A stretch of 18,002 nucleotides of DNA from Actinomycetes bacterium (GCA_021808425.1 JAKBBS010000053.1:1-18002), one strand, 5' to 3'; shown: positions 1 to 8,004, counted from the stretch's first letter. Made by a program: numbers and translations. Notes: generated by a model from the letters alone, not told the origin.

Positions 1-96
1 CTCGGCCATGGTGTGCTGCACGGGCGCCACTCTGGTGGCCTCCGGACTGGGGGCCGTGGCATCCGTTGCGGGGGTGTCTGAGGTGTCGTCCGGCAT
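1..96 (-). CDS. Possible 5' end of an unidentified gene, cut by the left edge
   Basis: Downstream of the aldehyde dehydrogenase stop there is an open minus-strand frame with an ATG at 96-94, reading MPDDTSDTPATDATAPSPEA and then on to the window edge. The first 30 or so residues are rich in Asp, Thr, Ala and Pro, as in a disordered N-terminal tail, and show no recognisable domain. I see no clear Shine-Dalgarno in front of the ATG, and the frame stays open upstream of it, so the start is uncertain. If real, it would be the fourth gene of the CoA-transferase/aldehyde dehydrogenase operon. The opposite-strand frame over the same bases looks like a shadow. No function can be assigned. Confidence 0.3.
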   Translation of the reverse strand, partial: MPDDTSDTPATDATAPSPEATRVAPVQHTMAE

Positions 97-163
97 CGGA
101 GTCGAGGCTATCCGTCTCGCTGGCGGAGCGCCTGGACGGGGCCCGGCCCGGCGGGCGGGGCGC

Positions 164-1591
164 CTAGCCGCGATCTCCGAAGATGGACTTGGTCTCCATG
201 AACTCGGCTAGGCCGAAGCGCCCGTACTCACGTCCGTTGCCGGATTGCTTGTAGCCCCCGAACGGCGACTTCCCGTCGAGTGGGGCGCCGTTGACGTGCA
301 TCATCCCGGTACGGATCAGTCGGGCGACCCGCCGAGCCTGGCTCACGTCGGTCGATGAGACATAGCCAGACAGACCATAGGGCGTGTCATTGGCCAGTCG
401 TACGGCGTCCTCCTCGCCCTCGTAACCGATCAGGGTCAGCACCGGTCCGAAGATTTCCTCCTGCGCTATCGCCATGTCGTTGGTCACGTCGGCGAAGACC
501 GTCGGCTTGACGTAGTAGCCCTTTTCCAAACCCTCCGGCCGGCCGGGGCCGCCCGTTACGAGGGTCGCGCCTTCCTCGATAGCCTTCTCGATGAGACCTT
601 GGATCTTGTCGTACTGGACCTTCGACACGACCGGTCCTATGACCGTGCCTTCTGCGTCCGGTGGACCGACGACGACCTGTGAGGCCCCCCGGGCTGCCGC
701 TGCGGCGGCCTCCTCCATGCGGGTCACAGGCACCAGGATGCGTGCTCCAGCGTTGCAAGATTGCCCCGAGTTCGCACACATGGTCAGCATGTCGCGCGGA
801 AGGATCTCATCGAAGTCCACGTCACCCAGCAGGATGTTGGCCGACTTGCCCCCGAGCTCCTGATGGACCCGCTTAACCGTCGGTGCAGCGTTCCTGGCCA
901 CCTCGATTCCGGCGCGGGTCGACCCGGTGAAGGAGACCATGTCGACCTCGGGATGGCTGGCGAGCGCCGCGCCGACGGTCGCCCCGTGGCCGTTCACCAG
1001 GTTGAAGACGCCGGCGGGCACGCCAGCCTCGTCGAGCACCTCGGCCAGGATCAGGGCGTTGAGTGGAGCGTTCTCCGACGGCTTGAGCACCATGGTGCAA
1101 CCGGCCGCCAGTGCCGGCGCGACCTTCGCCCCAATCTGCAACAGAGGCCAGTTCCACGGTGTTATGAGTGCGCAGACGCCGGCGGGTTCGTGGACGACGG
1201 ATGTGGTCCCGATCGCCTCCTCGAACTGGAACTCCTCCAGAGCCTCGATTGCCGCCAGGAACTGACCCATCCCTGCGGGCACCTGTGCCTGCTGGGCCAA
1301 TCCGACCGGCGCTCCCATCTCGTCGGTGAGAACCTTCGCTATATCGGCAGCCCTCGTCCGGTAGACCTCGACGACGCGGCGAAGCAGGCCTAGGCGCTCC
1401 TCCCTGGATGTCGTGGCGTAGCCGTCGAAAGCCCGGCGCGCAGCCCGGACAGCCCGATCCACGTCCTCGTCGTTTCCCATGGCAATACGGGCTACCGGTA
1501 CCTCCGTGGCCGGGTTGATGACCTCATGGGTTTCCGCGCCGACGGGGCCAACCCACTCTCCGTCAATGTAGAACCTCAGGCTGTTGTCCAT
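164..1591 (-). CDS. NAD(P)-dependent aldehyde dehydrogenase (CddD-like)
   Basis: A full-length cytoplasmic aldehyde dehydrogenase of 475 residues, oxidising an aldehyde to a carboxylic acid with NAD(P). The catalytic set is complete: oxyanion Asn147 in TPWNWP, Lys170 in LKPSE, the FTGSTRAG cofactor turn near 221-228, general base Glu245 in QELGGKS, and nucleophile Cys279 in NSGQSCNAG. Overall it resembles the CddD/SSP0762 type of the superfamily, whose members act on medium-chain oxo-acids and other semialdehydes, but the true substrate cannot be read from sequence. The ATG at 1591 has a GGAG about 7 bases upstream. It lies 26 bases after the stop of a second aldehyde dehydrogenase and is probably cotranscribed with it and the CoA-transferase. 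Two adjacent but clearly different aldehyde dehydrogenases would suit stepwise oxidation of a dialdehyde such as glutaraldehyde; that is inference. Confidence 0.93.
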   Translation of the reverse strand: MDNSLRFYIDGEWVGPVGAETHEVINPATEVPVARIAMGNDEDVDRAVRAARRAFDGYATTSREERLGLLRRVVEVYRTRAADIAKVLTDEMGAPVGLAQQAQVPAGMGQFLAAIEALEEFQFEEAIGTTSVVHEPAGVCALITPWNWPLLQIGAKVAPALAAGCTMVLKPSENAPLNALILAEVLDEAGVPAGVFNLVNGHGATVGAALASHPEVDMVSFTGSTRAGIEVARNAAPTVKRVHQELGGKSANILLGDVDFDEILPRDMLTMCANSGQSCNAGARILVPVTRMEEAAAAAARGASQVVVGPPDAEGTVIGPVVSKVQYDKIQGLIEKAIEEGATLVTGGPGRPEGLEKGYYVKPTVFADVTNDMAIAQEEIFGPVLTLIGYEGEEDAVRLANDTPYGLSGYVSSTDVSQARRVARLIRTGMMHVNGAPLDGKSPFGGYKQSGNGREYGRFGLAEFMETKSIFGDRG

Positions 1592-1617
1592 TAACTACTC
1601 CAATGTTCGGGTGTCGC

Positions 1618-3084
1618 CTACGGCGTACGCACGTAGACGGTCTTGGTGTTGGTGAAGAAGGTGCGGGCCGCCTTTCCCTGCTCGCGAGCCATGTTGCTGG
1701 ACCCTTTCAAGCCCCCGAAAGGGACGTGCGGTTCGACGCCGGCGGTCTCCCGGTTGACGTGTACCAAGCCGGATCGGGCGAGCCGCGCGAATGACAGCGC
1801 ATGAGTGATGTCCCGGGTAAAGATCGCGGACGACAGACCGAACTCCGTATCGTTGGCGGCTCGGAGAGCCTCTTCGAAGCCGTCCACCTCTTCCAGGACC
1901 AGCACCGGGCCGAAGATCTCCTCTCGGGCCACGATGCTGTCCCTGCCTAGCCCACCGAATACCGTCGGTGCCACGAAGTATCCAGAAGTCGGACCCGAGG
2001 CTCCCTTCGCGATCAGCTCGGCGTTCTCCTCTGCCGCCACGGCCATGTATCTTTGTATGCTCGCTTGCTGCTCAGCTGAGACGACCGGACCGACGTCGGT
2101 CCCTTCGTCATAGGGATCGCCCACCGTCAACGACTCCACTTGCTGGCGGATCAGATTCCGGAACTCAGGGGCCACTGACCTCTCCACATACACACGGCTC
2201 GTGGCAGTGCAGCGTTGACCCGTGCAGCCCATGGCCCCCCGAACTATCTGGGCCGCAGCGTCGCGCAGGTCAGCATCGGCGAGCACCACCGCCGGGTTCT
2301 TGCCACCCAACTCGAGCTGGACCTTGATGTTGCGATCCGCCACGGATTGGCGCAACAGGCTACCGACGTCGCCCGAGCCGGTGAATGTGAGGGCGTTGAG
2401 CCTCGGGTCTTTCGTAAGGCTCGCTGACATGAGGCGCCCCTTGCCGGTCACCAAGTTCAGCACGCCGTCGGGCAAGCCCGCCGCAGCCAGGGTTTCCGTG
2501 AGGAGCACCGCGCTGCCCGACGCCGCGTCTGCGGGCTTCCACACCACGGCGTTGCCGAAAGCCAACGCCGGCGCCAACTTCCACGTCGGGATTGCGAAGG
2601 GGAAGTTCCAGGGAGTGATGGCACAGACGACGCCAACAGGCTCCTCCAGCGTGAGGAGCAGTACGGACGGATCGGCGCTGGCGTATGTGTCACCTGTCGG
2701 CTGCAGCAACTCGCCTGCGAAATACCGCAGTATCGAGACGCTCCTGACGACTTCTCCCCGGGCGTCGCGACGCGCCTTTCCCATGTCCGCGGTGAGCCGC
2801 CTGGTGGCCTCCTCCAGCCGTCCTTCGAGGAGGTCGGCCGCTCGGCGAAGGATCTCCGACCGCTGCGGGGCGGGCACCGCGGCCCACTGAGGCTGGGCTG
2901 TGGCGGCAGCGGAGTAGGCGGTCTCGACGTGCTCGGCGGACGCCCGAGCGTAGGTACCTGTTCGCTGCCCGGCACAGCTTGGATCGGGACGGTCGTAGAA
3001 GTCGTCGCCGGCGGACCACCGCCCACCGATGAAGAGCGTCCGGCCCTCGGGGATGAGGCTAGGGGGGAGTTGGGTAGCGATCAC
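1618..3084 (-). CDS. Semialdehyde dehydrogenase, alpha-ketoglutarate-semialdehyde dehydrogenase-like
   Basis: A second complete aldehyde dehydrogenase, 488 residues. Visible elements are Asn160 in TPWNFP, Lys183 in WKPAD, FTGSGDVG near 234-241, Glu258 in LELGGKNP and Cys292 in CTGQRCTATSR. The GQRCTATSR context and the YFAGE segment near 121-125 are typical of the alpha-ketoglutarate-semialdehyde and related succinate/glutarate-semialdehyde dehydrogenases, so a dicarboxylic semialdehyde is the likeliest substrate class. It starts with GTG at 3084, preceded by AAGGAG at about 8 bases. The GTG overlaps the CoA-transferase stop as GTGA, indicating translational coupling. Next to a CoA-transferase and a glutaryl-CoA-dehydrogenase-like enzyme, glutarate semialdehyde to glutarate is a reasonable inferred role, but succinate semialdehyde cannot be excluded. 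Confidence 0.93.
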   Translation of the reverse strand: MIATQLPPSLIPEGRTLFIGGRWSAGDDFYDRPDPSCAGQRTGTYARASAEHVETAYSAAATAQPQWAAVPAPQRSEILRRAADLLEGRLEEATRRLTADMGKARRDARGEVVRSVSILRYFAGELLQPTGDTYASADPSVLLLTLEEPVGVVCAITPWNFPFAIPTWKLAPALAFGNAVVWKPADAASGSAVLLTETLAAAGLPDGVLNLVTGKGRLMSASLTKDPRLNALTFTGSGDVGSLLRQSVADRNIKVQLELGGKNPAVVLADADLRDAAAQIVRGAMGCTGQRCTATSRVYVERSVAPEFRNLIRQQVESLTVGDPYDEGTDVGPVVSAEQQASIQRYMAVAAEENAELIAKGASGPTSGYFVAPTVFGGLGRDSIVAREEIFGPVLVLEEVDGFEEALRAANDTEFGLSSAIFTRDITHALSFARLARSGLVHVNRETAGVEPHVPFGGLKGSSNMAREQGKAARTFFTNTKTVYVRTP

Positions 3085-4268
3085 AGCGGTTCTCCTTCGA
3101 GCGGCGAGGTCGTTTGGAGTGCCGAGGCGGCGCCGTGTGACCGACCAGCGAGCGAGTTCTCGCCCAGGCGGGGCGGGGCCAGCCGGTAGGTCGGCGGAGT
3201 GCTCGACATGCCAATCGGACTACGCGTGAGGTTCACCCTGGTGCCGTCCTCCCGGAATGTCGACACGATCGGCTGTAACCCGAGCTCAGCGGCCAGCTGA
3301 AAGGCCCCAGCCACGTCGTTGACTACCCCGGCCGGTATTCCTGCGGCGTTCAACGTCGCGACCCACACAGGTGCGCTTCGCCCAGCCAAAGCTCGTTCGA
3401 GCTCGACACGCAGCACCTCGCGGTGCGCTACCCGATCGGTGTTGGTCTCGAACCGAGAGTCGAGCGCCAACCTGGGCACGCCTATGGCCTCGCAGAGACG
3501 CGCGAACTGCAGTTCGTTACCGACCGCCAGGACGAGGTCGCCTTCTGCGGTCGGAATCACCTCGTAAGGGGCGATGCTCGGGTGCTCGTTGCCCATCCGA
3601 GTCGGGGTGACGCCGCCAGCGGTGTAGGCCGATCCCTGGTTGACGAGGGAGGCGAGCAGACAGGAGAGGAGGTTTACCTCGACATGCTGCCCTCGACCAG
3701 AATCGATTCTATAGCGGAGCGCAGCAAGTATTCCGATCGTTGCGAACAGCCCGGTGAGGACGTCTACGAGCGCCACACCCACCTTCTGGGGTCCACCGTC
3801 CGGCTCGCCAGTGATGCTCATTAGGCCGCCGAGCGCTTGCACCAGCAGATCATAACCTGCCAGCTCAGCCCCTCCGGCCCGGCCGAACCCGGTGACCGAG
3901 CAATAGACGAGGCGGGGGTTGATAGCTTCCAGGTGCCCGTAACCGAGGCCCAAGCGGTCCATCACTCCCGGCCGGAAGTTCTCGACAACGACGTCCGCGC
4001 TCTCGCAAAGAGCCGTGACCGAGCGAACGTCCGCTGCGTCGGTCAGATCGCTGACGTGACTCACCTTGTTGCGGTTGGCAGCCAAGAAATACGTAGCTTC
4101 GCCAGCACTGTCGTGGGGGGGACCCCAGGACCTCGTGTCGTCACCGGACCCCGGGCGCTCGATCTTGACCACCGTCGCCCCGAGGTCGCCGAGCACCATC
4201 GTGGCGTACGGCCCTGCGAGGACACGAGAGAAGTCCACGACGCGGACACCGTCAAGAGCACCTGCCAC
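3081..4268 (-). CDS. CaiB/BaiF family (class III) CoA-transferase
   Basis: A 395-residue class III CoA-transferase, which moves CoA from a donor such as succinyl-CoA to a carboxylate through an aspartyl-CoA anhydride. The N-terminal LDGVRVVDFSRVLAGPYATM, the VKIERPGSGD segment near 34-43 and the catalytic Asp169 in GVALVDVLTG are all present. The length matches the family. The same family includes succinyl-CoA:glutarate CoA-transferase (human SUGCT). With a glutaryl-CoA-dehydrogenase-like gene divergently transcribed next door, glutarate is the best guess for the acceptor, although CaiB-like proteins are notoriously varied. The start is GTG at 4268; the nearest purine-rich stretch (AAAGGA) is some distance upstream, so initiation may be weak or leaderless. 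A LacI-type operator sits about 20 bases upstream of the start codon. Confidence 0.92.
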   Translation of the reverse strand: MAGALDGVRVVDFSRVLAGPYATMVLGDLGATVVKIERPGSGDDTRSWGPPHDSAGEATYFLAANRNKVSHVSDLTDAADVRSVTALCESADVVVENFRPGVMDRLGLGYGHLEAINPRLVYCSVTGFGRAGGAELAGYDLLVQALGGLMSITGEPDGGPQKVGVALVDVLTGLFATIGILAALRYRIDSGRGQHVEVNLLSCLLASLVNQGSAYTAGGVTPTRMGNEHPSIAPYEVIPTAEGDLVLAVGNELQFARLCEAIGVPRLALDSRFETNTDRVAHREVLRVELERALAGRSAPVWVATLNAAGIPAGVVNDVAGAFQLAAELGLQPIVSTFREDGTRVNLTRSPIGMSSTPPTYRLAPPRLGENSLAGRSHGAASALQTTSPLEGEPL

Positions 4269-4289
4269 GAGAAGGCACTATCCTTTCGC

Positions 4290-4303
4290 TAGAAACGGTT
4301 CTA
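4290..4303. promoter_or_regulatory. LacI-type operator 1 in a divergent promoter
   Basis: The sequence TAGAAACGGTTCTA is a near-perfect palindrome centred on CG at 4296-4297, with one mismatched pair. The flanks add two more symmetric pairs (CG at 4287-4288 with CG at 4305-4306). The AAnCGnTT core is characteristic of LacI-family operators. It sits in the 72-base gap between the CoA-transferase operon and the acyl-CoA dehydrogenase operon, where a bound protein could control both. The same pattern recurs at 15874-15887 and, more weakly, at 15963-15976. I expect the regulator encoded at 8001-9065 to bind here. Confidence 0.72.
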
Positions 4304-4329
4304 CCGTATCTCAAGAACCCTCCCTAGTC

Positions 4330-4335
4330 AAGGAG
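4330..4335 (+). promoter_or_regulatory. Ribosome binding site for the acyl-CoA dehydrogenase
   Basis: AAGGAG lies five bases before the GTG at 4341 and fixes that GTG as the start of the acyl-CoA dehydrogenase. Confidence 0.75.
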
Positions 4336-4340
4336 CACAG

Positions 4341-5525
4341 GTGACGCCCACAGACGCTCGTAATGACCGAAACGCCAATGACTTCCTCGACATAGACCAC
4401 CTCCTGAGCGAGGACGAACGGGCCATCAGGGACGTCGTACGTGGTTTTGTAGCCAAGCGAATCCTTCCTGACGTCGCCGACTGGTTCGAGCGTGGTGGCA
4501 GCCCGCCCGAGCTGATGCAGGAGCTGGGGGCGCTCGGCGTCCTCGGCATGCATCTCGAAGGCTACGGTTGCGCCGGCACCACCGCCACGGCCTACGGCTT
4601 GGCGTGCCTCGAGCTCGAAGCCGCCGACAGCGGGATCAGGAGTCTCGTCTCGGTCCAGGGATCCCTCGCTATGTTTGCCATCCACCGCTGGGGCTCGGAG
4701 GAGCAGAAGAGAGAATGGCTGCCGCTTATGGCCGCCGGTGAGGTCGTTGGCTGCTTCGGGCTCACCGAGCCCGAGGCCGGCTCCGACCCCGGCGCAATGC
4801 GCACGAAGGCGCGGCGGGACGGAAGCGACTGGATCCTCAACGGTCAGAAAATGTGGATCACCAACGGCTCAGCCGCCGGCGTGGCGATCGTCTGGGCCCG
4901 CACCTCCGACGGGATCCGGGGCTTCTTGGTACCTAAGGGGACAAAGGGCTTCAGCACTCAGGACATCAAGAAGAAGATGTCCCTGCGAGCCTCGATCACT
5001 TCCGAGCTATTGTTCGACGACGTACGCCTGCCGGCCGCTGCCCAGCTGCCAGAGGCGACATCGCTCAGGGCTCCGCTGTCCTGCCTCGATGAGGCTCGCT
5101 TTGGGATTGTATGGGGAGCGGTCGGTGCGGCCCGGGCGTGCATGAAAGCAGCGCTCGATTACAGTCTGGGCAGGATGGTGTTCGAAAAGCCGGTTGCGGC
5201 TTTCCAGATCCAGCAGCAGAAGCTGGCTATTATGGCCCTGGAGGTCAACCGGGCACAGCTGCTGGCCCTCCACCTCGGCCGCTTAAAGGACGACAAGCGC
5301 CTCCGGCCCGAGCAGGTCAGCATGGGTAAGCTCGGCAACGTCAACTCAGCCCTCGAGGTCGTTCGTGCCGCCCGCCAGGTGCTCGGCGCGAACGGCATCT
5401 CCCTTGAGTACCCAGTCATCCGCCACCTTGTGAACCTCGAATCGGTGGTCACCTACGAGGGCACCGCTGACGTCCACGCCCTGGTCGTCGGTGGGGCGTT
5501 GACCGGCATCCCGGCATTCCGTTGA
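4341..5525 (+). CDS. Acyl-CoA dehydrogenase, glutaryl-CoA dehydrogenase-like
   Basis: A 394-residue FAD flavoprotein that follows human glutaryl-CoA dehydrogenase closely through its whole length. Shared landmarks include GYGCAG (74-79), CFGLTEPEAGSDP (138-150), WITNG, SLRAS, the segment CLDEARFGIVWG and the C-terminal NLESVVTYEGT. The catalytic base is Glu373 in TYEGT. The SGIRS segment with Arg100 matches the arginine that binds the distal carboxylate of glutaryl-CoA in that family, which favours a dicarboxyl-CoA substrate. Expected reaction: glutaryl-CoA to crotonyl-CoA plus CO2, with electrons passed to electron-transfer flavoprotein. Its stop overlaps the next start as TTGA. It is divergent from the CoA-transferase operon, with operator 1 between them. 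A non-decarboxylating or different dicarboxyl-CoA specificity remains possible. Confidence 0.9.
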   Translation: MTPTDARNDRNANDFLDIDHLLSEDERAIRDVVRGFVAKRILPDVADWFERGGSPPELMQELGALGVLGMHLEGYGCAGTTATAYGLACLELEAADSGIRSLVSVQGSLAMFAIHRWGSEEQKREWLPLMAAGEVVGCFGLTEPEAGSDPGAMRTKARRDGSDWILNGQKMWITNGSAAGVAIVWARTSDGIRGFLVPKGTKGFSTQDIKKKMSLRASITSELLFDDVRLPAAAQLPEATSLRAPLSCLDEARFGIVWGAVGAARACMKAALDYSLGRMVFEKPVAAFQIQQQKLAIMALEVNRAQLLALHLGRLKDDKRLRPEQVSMGKLGNVNSALEVVRAARQVLGANGISLEYPVIRHLVNLESVVTYEGTADVHALVVGGALTGIPAFR

Positions 5526-6553
5526 GCATCACCCGAGCGGCTGGACCACCCACCGCAGGCCCCACGAACGGCGTCGAACGCCGAGCCCTCGTCATCGACT
5601 GCGACCCGGGCATCGACGACGCTGTCGGATTGGCCCTGGCGGTCGCCAGCCCAGAGATCGACCTGCTCGCAGTCACCACCGTCGCAGGCAACGCCCCCCT
5701 GGCCGTTACTACGGCCAACGCTCGTGGCGTCCTGGCGCTGCTTGGCCGCCCTGACGTCCCGGTCTTCCCCGGCGCGGCCCGAGCACTGGTGCGCCAGAGC
5801 GCCCACAACCGGCGTTCCCCTCACGGCACGAACGGCATCGGGGGCGTCGACCTGCCGGCCGTCACTGCCGCTCAGTCCGGGGGCCGAGCGGTCGAAGCGC
5901 TGGCCAGGCTCCTTGGCGAAGCCCGGCCCCGGTCTATCGTAATCGCAGCGCTTGGCCCCCTCACCAACCTGGCCCTTCTAATATCCCTCTATCCCGAGCT
6001 GACCGATCGTATCGACCGGATCGTGGTCATGGGAGGCTCGATGTCGGCAGGCAACATTACGCCCGTTGCCGAGTTCAACACGTGGTTCGACCCCGAGGCC
6101 GCACAACGGGTCCTGGCCGATTCCGACCTCGACGTGACGACCGTGGGCCTCGACGTCACTCGCCTGGCCACAGTCGATGATGAGCTGGTATCCACCCTCG
6201 CCCGCCGAGGGGACGCCGGAGCGGCGCTCGCGTCGATGGTCACCGCCTATCTGGACCGGCGGCAGACCGGCTGGTCGTTGCACGATGTGCTCGCCGTGGC
6301 CACCGTCATCGAGCCGGCGATCGTTACCACCACCACTGCGACGCTCGAGGTGGTGGTAGCCGGGCCCGCACGGGGACAGACGATCTATGCCCTCGATGAG
6401 CTGCGGCACCGTTATGCCACCGACGATCCTGATGCCGATCCCCCCGACCAGAAGGTCCAGGTAGCGATCGATCTCGACATCTCGCGCTTTCGCCTCCTGG
6501 TCGCCGACAGAGTGGCGGCAGCGCGGCCACTCGAACGCACCGGGCGGCCGTAA
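5522..6553 (+). CDS. Inosine-uridine preferring nucleoside hydrolase family (IunH/RihA-like)
   Basis: A 343-residue nucleoside hydrolase, which cleaves the N-glycosidic bond of a ribonucleoside to base plus ribose. The calcium and ribose-binding DxDPGxDD signature is intact (Asp26, Asp28, Asp32, Asp33). NGIGG (105-109), VMGGSM (169-174), the EFN motif (184-186) and a C-terminal His254-Asp255 in SLHDVLAVA are also present. The start is TTG at 5522, overlapping the acyl-CoA dehydrogenase stop as TTGA. No in-frame ATG or GTG precedes the signature, so coupled initiation at TTG is the best reading. The first 20 residues are Pro/Gly/Ala-rich and probably disordered. It ends four bases from the convergent NTF2-like gene. 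Why a nucleoside hydrolase should be coupled to an acyl-CoA dehydrogenase is a key question here; together with ribokinase and PRPP synthetase in the window it could recycle ribose. Confidence 0.92.
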   Translation: MSITRAAGPPTAGPTNGVERRALVIDCDPGIDDAVGLALAVASPEIDLLAVTTVAGNAPLAVTTANARGVLALLGRPDVPVFPGAARALVRQSAHNRRSPHGTNGIGGVDLPAVTAAQSGGRAVEALARLLGEARPRSIVIAALGPLTNLALLISLYPELTDRIDRIVVMGGSMSAGNITPVAEFNTWFDPEAAQRVLADSDLDVTTVGLDVTRLATVDDELVSTLARRGDAGAALASMVTAYLDRRQTGWSLHDVLAVATVIEPAIVTTTTATLEVVVAGPARGQTIYALDELRHRYATDDPDADPPDQKVQVAIDLDISRFRLLVADRVAAARPLERTGRP

Positions 6554-6557
6554 CCCC

Positions 6558-6926
6558 CTATCCGAGGACTTTACGATATGTGTCCTTGGACCTGATACGC
6601 CCATCGTCGAATTCGAACACGTCGAGCGCCCGGATCACCGGAGTAGGCCGGTCGGGGTGGGTCGAGCGTGCCACCCAGTGGACTACCGCGAAATCATCGC
6701 CGATCCGGACCGCCAACGTCTCGGTGACGACATCCGGATCCGCAGGAGGCCCGAGGAACGACTCGACGCCACGTCTCACCTCGGAGGGACCCAAGTAGGT
6801 GCGTCCCGGGTCCGGCCCGACCGAGGCACTGAACGAGCACTTGGGGGCCATCAGATCCATGACACCGTCGATGTCACGGGCGCCCCACGCCTCGCCGAAC
6901 GCGTCAATCAACTGCCTGTTGTCCAC
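6558..6926 (-). CDS. NTF2-like / SnoaL-like small protein
   Basis: A protein of about 122 residues with the NTF2-like (SnoaL/DUF4440) pattern. It has an N-terminal helix with FGEAWGARDIDGVMDLMAP, then GPSEVRRGVESFL, then beta strands ending in the WVARS and FEFDDGRIRSKDTY segments. Members of this fold are small cone-shaped enzymes or binding proteins (isomerases, hydratases, cyclases), so no reaction can be assigned. I choose GTG at 6926 because AAGGGGG lies five bases ahead; an in-frame ATG at 6947 would make 129 residues. The long open frame continuing to 7520 is antisense-frame noise inside ribokinase. The gene overlaps the 3' end of ribokinase by about 23 bases, so it is probably translationally coupled. 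It closes the operon. Confidence 0.8.
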   Translation of the reverse strand: MDNRQLIDAFGEAWGARDIDGVMDLMAPKCSFSASVGPDPGRTYLGPSEVRRGVESFLGPPADPDVVTETLAVRIGDDFAVVHWVARSTHPDRPTPVIRALDVFEFDDGRIRSKDTYRKVLG

Positions 6927-8004
6927 TCCATCCCCCTTCCGGGCCATCGCAGGCGCTTTCGCCCACCATCTGTGTCCACCGGCCATCCTGCACAGCCGCG
7001 TCAATCGAGCCAGCGTCAGGCATGCCGTCCCGGGCGCCGGCACGCGAGACAGACAACGATGCGCCAGCGGCGGCGGCAGTGACGGCGGCGGCCAGGCCGT
7101 CCCCCCGAGCAATCCGGGCTCCGAGTATGCCGTTGAACGTGTCCCCAGCCCCGGTGGTGTCGACCACGATCGTCGGCGGGGGCGGGATCGTACGCCGGTC
7201 CCCATCTTCCTTGATGAAGAGAACTCCCTCGCCTCCCAGCGTGACGATGACCGGGGCTCCGGTACGTGCAGCCACCGAACGGGCCGCGCGCACCAATCCC
7301 TCCTCCCCTGGCCTCGCCACCTCTGGCGAGCCGTTGCTCCCCCCGGGCATCGAAGATCCAGCGACCGCAGCTGCGAGCGCCCAGCACTCGCTGACGTTAG
7401 GGGTGACGATCGGCCCGCAGGCAAGGAGGGAAGCGAGCTCGGCGACGACGGGTGCTGGATTGAGGACGCATGGCACGCCGGCAGCAGCGGCAGCCTCGAC
7501 GGCAGCGGCGATGGCCCCAACAGAGATCTCTGTGCTCACCACCACGCAACCGGCTCGGGGAATGGCAAGTCCGAGCGCAGCGCCGACGGCAACCGCGTCG
7601 AGCGCCACATTGGCGCCTGGTGCCACTGCGATCTGGTTCTCTCCCTCCGCCGAGACGACGATGAGGGCGACGCCGGTCGCCTCCCCTGCCAGAACCGTCA
7701 CGTCGTCGACGACAACGCCTTCCGCGGTCAGCTCGGCGAGGGCCCGCCTGCCGAGATCGTCATCGCCCACCGCACCGACCAGGCGAACCAGCGCACCCGC
7801 GCGGGCCGCGGCGACTGCGGCGTTTGCTCCCTTGCCACCCCCGTGGCGGGATAAACCACCACCCACCACGGTCTCACCCGGTCCGGGCAGGCGATCGGCC
7901 GCAACGACCAGGTCCACGTTGATCGCGCCGACAACCACCACCTCAAGGGGAGCGTCAGCCGGCTCGCGCGCCGCTGCGGCCACAGCCACATCGAGAGCGT
8001 TCAC
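6904..8004 (-). CDS. rbsK: Ribokinase (PfkB family)
   Basis: A 366-residue PfkB-family sugar kinase with ribokinase character. Landmarks are the VGAINVDLV strand (25-33), the sugar-binding GGGKGANAAV segment (55-64), and the anion-hole and catalytic motif DTTGAGD (282-288) with base Asp288. Expected reaction: ATP plus D-ribose to ribose 5-phosphate in the cytoplasm. It starts with GTG at 8004, overlapping the LacI stop as GTGA. The protein is longer than typical ribokinases of about 305 residues, with roughly 20 extra residues at the N-terminus and about 30 at the C-terminus. The C-terminal extra includes DNA shared with the NTF2-like gene start. Downstream of a nucleoside hydrolase product (ribose) and upstream of PRPP synthetase, it is well placed to recycle ribose. 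Another pentose or nucleoside substrate within PfkB cannot be excluded. Confidence 0.88.
   Translation of the reverse strand: MNALDVAVAAAAREPADAPLEVVVVGAINVDLVVAADRLPGPGETVVGGGLSRHGGGKGANAAVAAARAGALVRLVGAVGDDDLGRRALAELTAEGVVVDDVTVLAGEATGVALIVVSAEGENQIAVAPGANVALDAVAVGAALGLAIPRAGCVVVSTEISVGAIAAAVEAAAAAGVPCVLNPAPVVAELASLLACGPIVTPNVSECWALAAAVAGSSMPGGSNGSPEVARPGEEGLVRAARSVAARTGAPVIVTLGGEGVLFIKEDGDRRTIPPPPTIVVDTTGAGDTFNGILGARIARGDGLAAAVTAAAAGASLSVSRAGARDGMPDAGSIDAAVQDGRWTQMVGESACDGPEGGWSGQQAVD

Noticed and set aside
8..211. Plus-strand ORF at the left edge
   Set aside because: It overlaps the 3' end of the aldehyde dehydrogenase, has Gly/Ala/Val-rich sequence with no family resemblance, and no ribosome binding site stands before it.
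4290..4303. KstR-type (TetR family) steroid/fatty-acid operator
   Set aside because: KstR sites have the spacing AACnnGTT. All three copies here have AAnCGnTT with a central CG, which fits a LacI-family protein, and such a regulator is encoded nearby.
6566..6590. Inverted repeat AGGAC/GTCCT as a bidirectional terminator between the convergent genes
   Set aside because: The stem is five pairs with a long loop, has no U-run, and lies inside the NTF2-like coding sequence.
6948..7520. N-terminal extension of the NTF2-like frame to 320 residues
   Set aside because: The extra part lies antisense-frame-wise within the ribokinase coding region, reads as low-complexity Arg/Pro/Ser-rich sequence, and the downstream GTG at 6926 has a good ribosome binding site.
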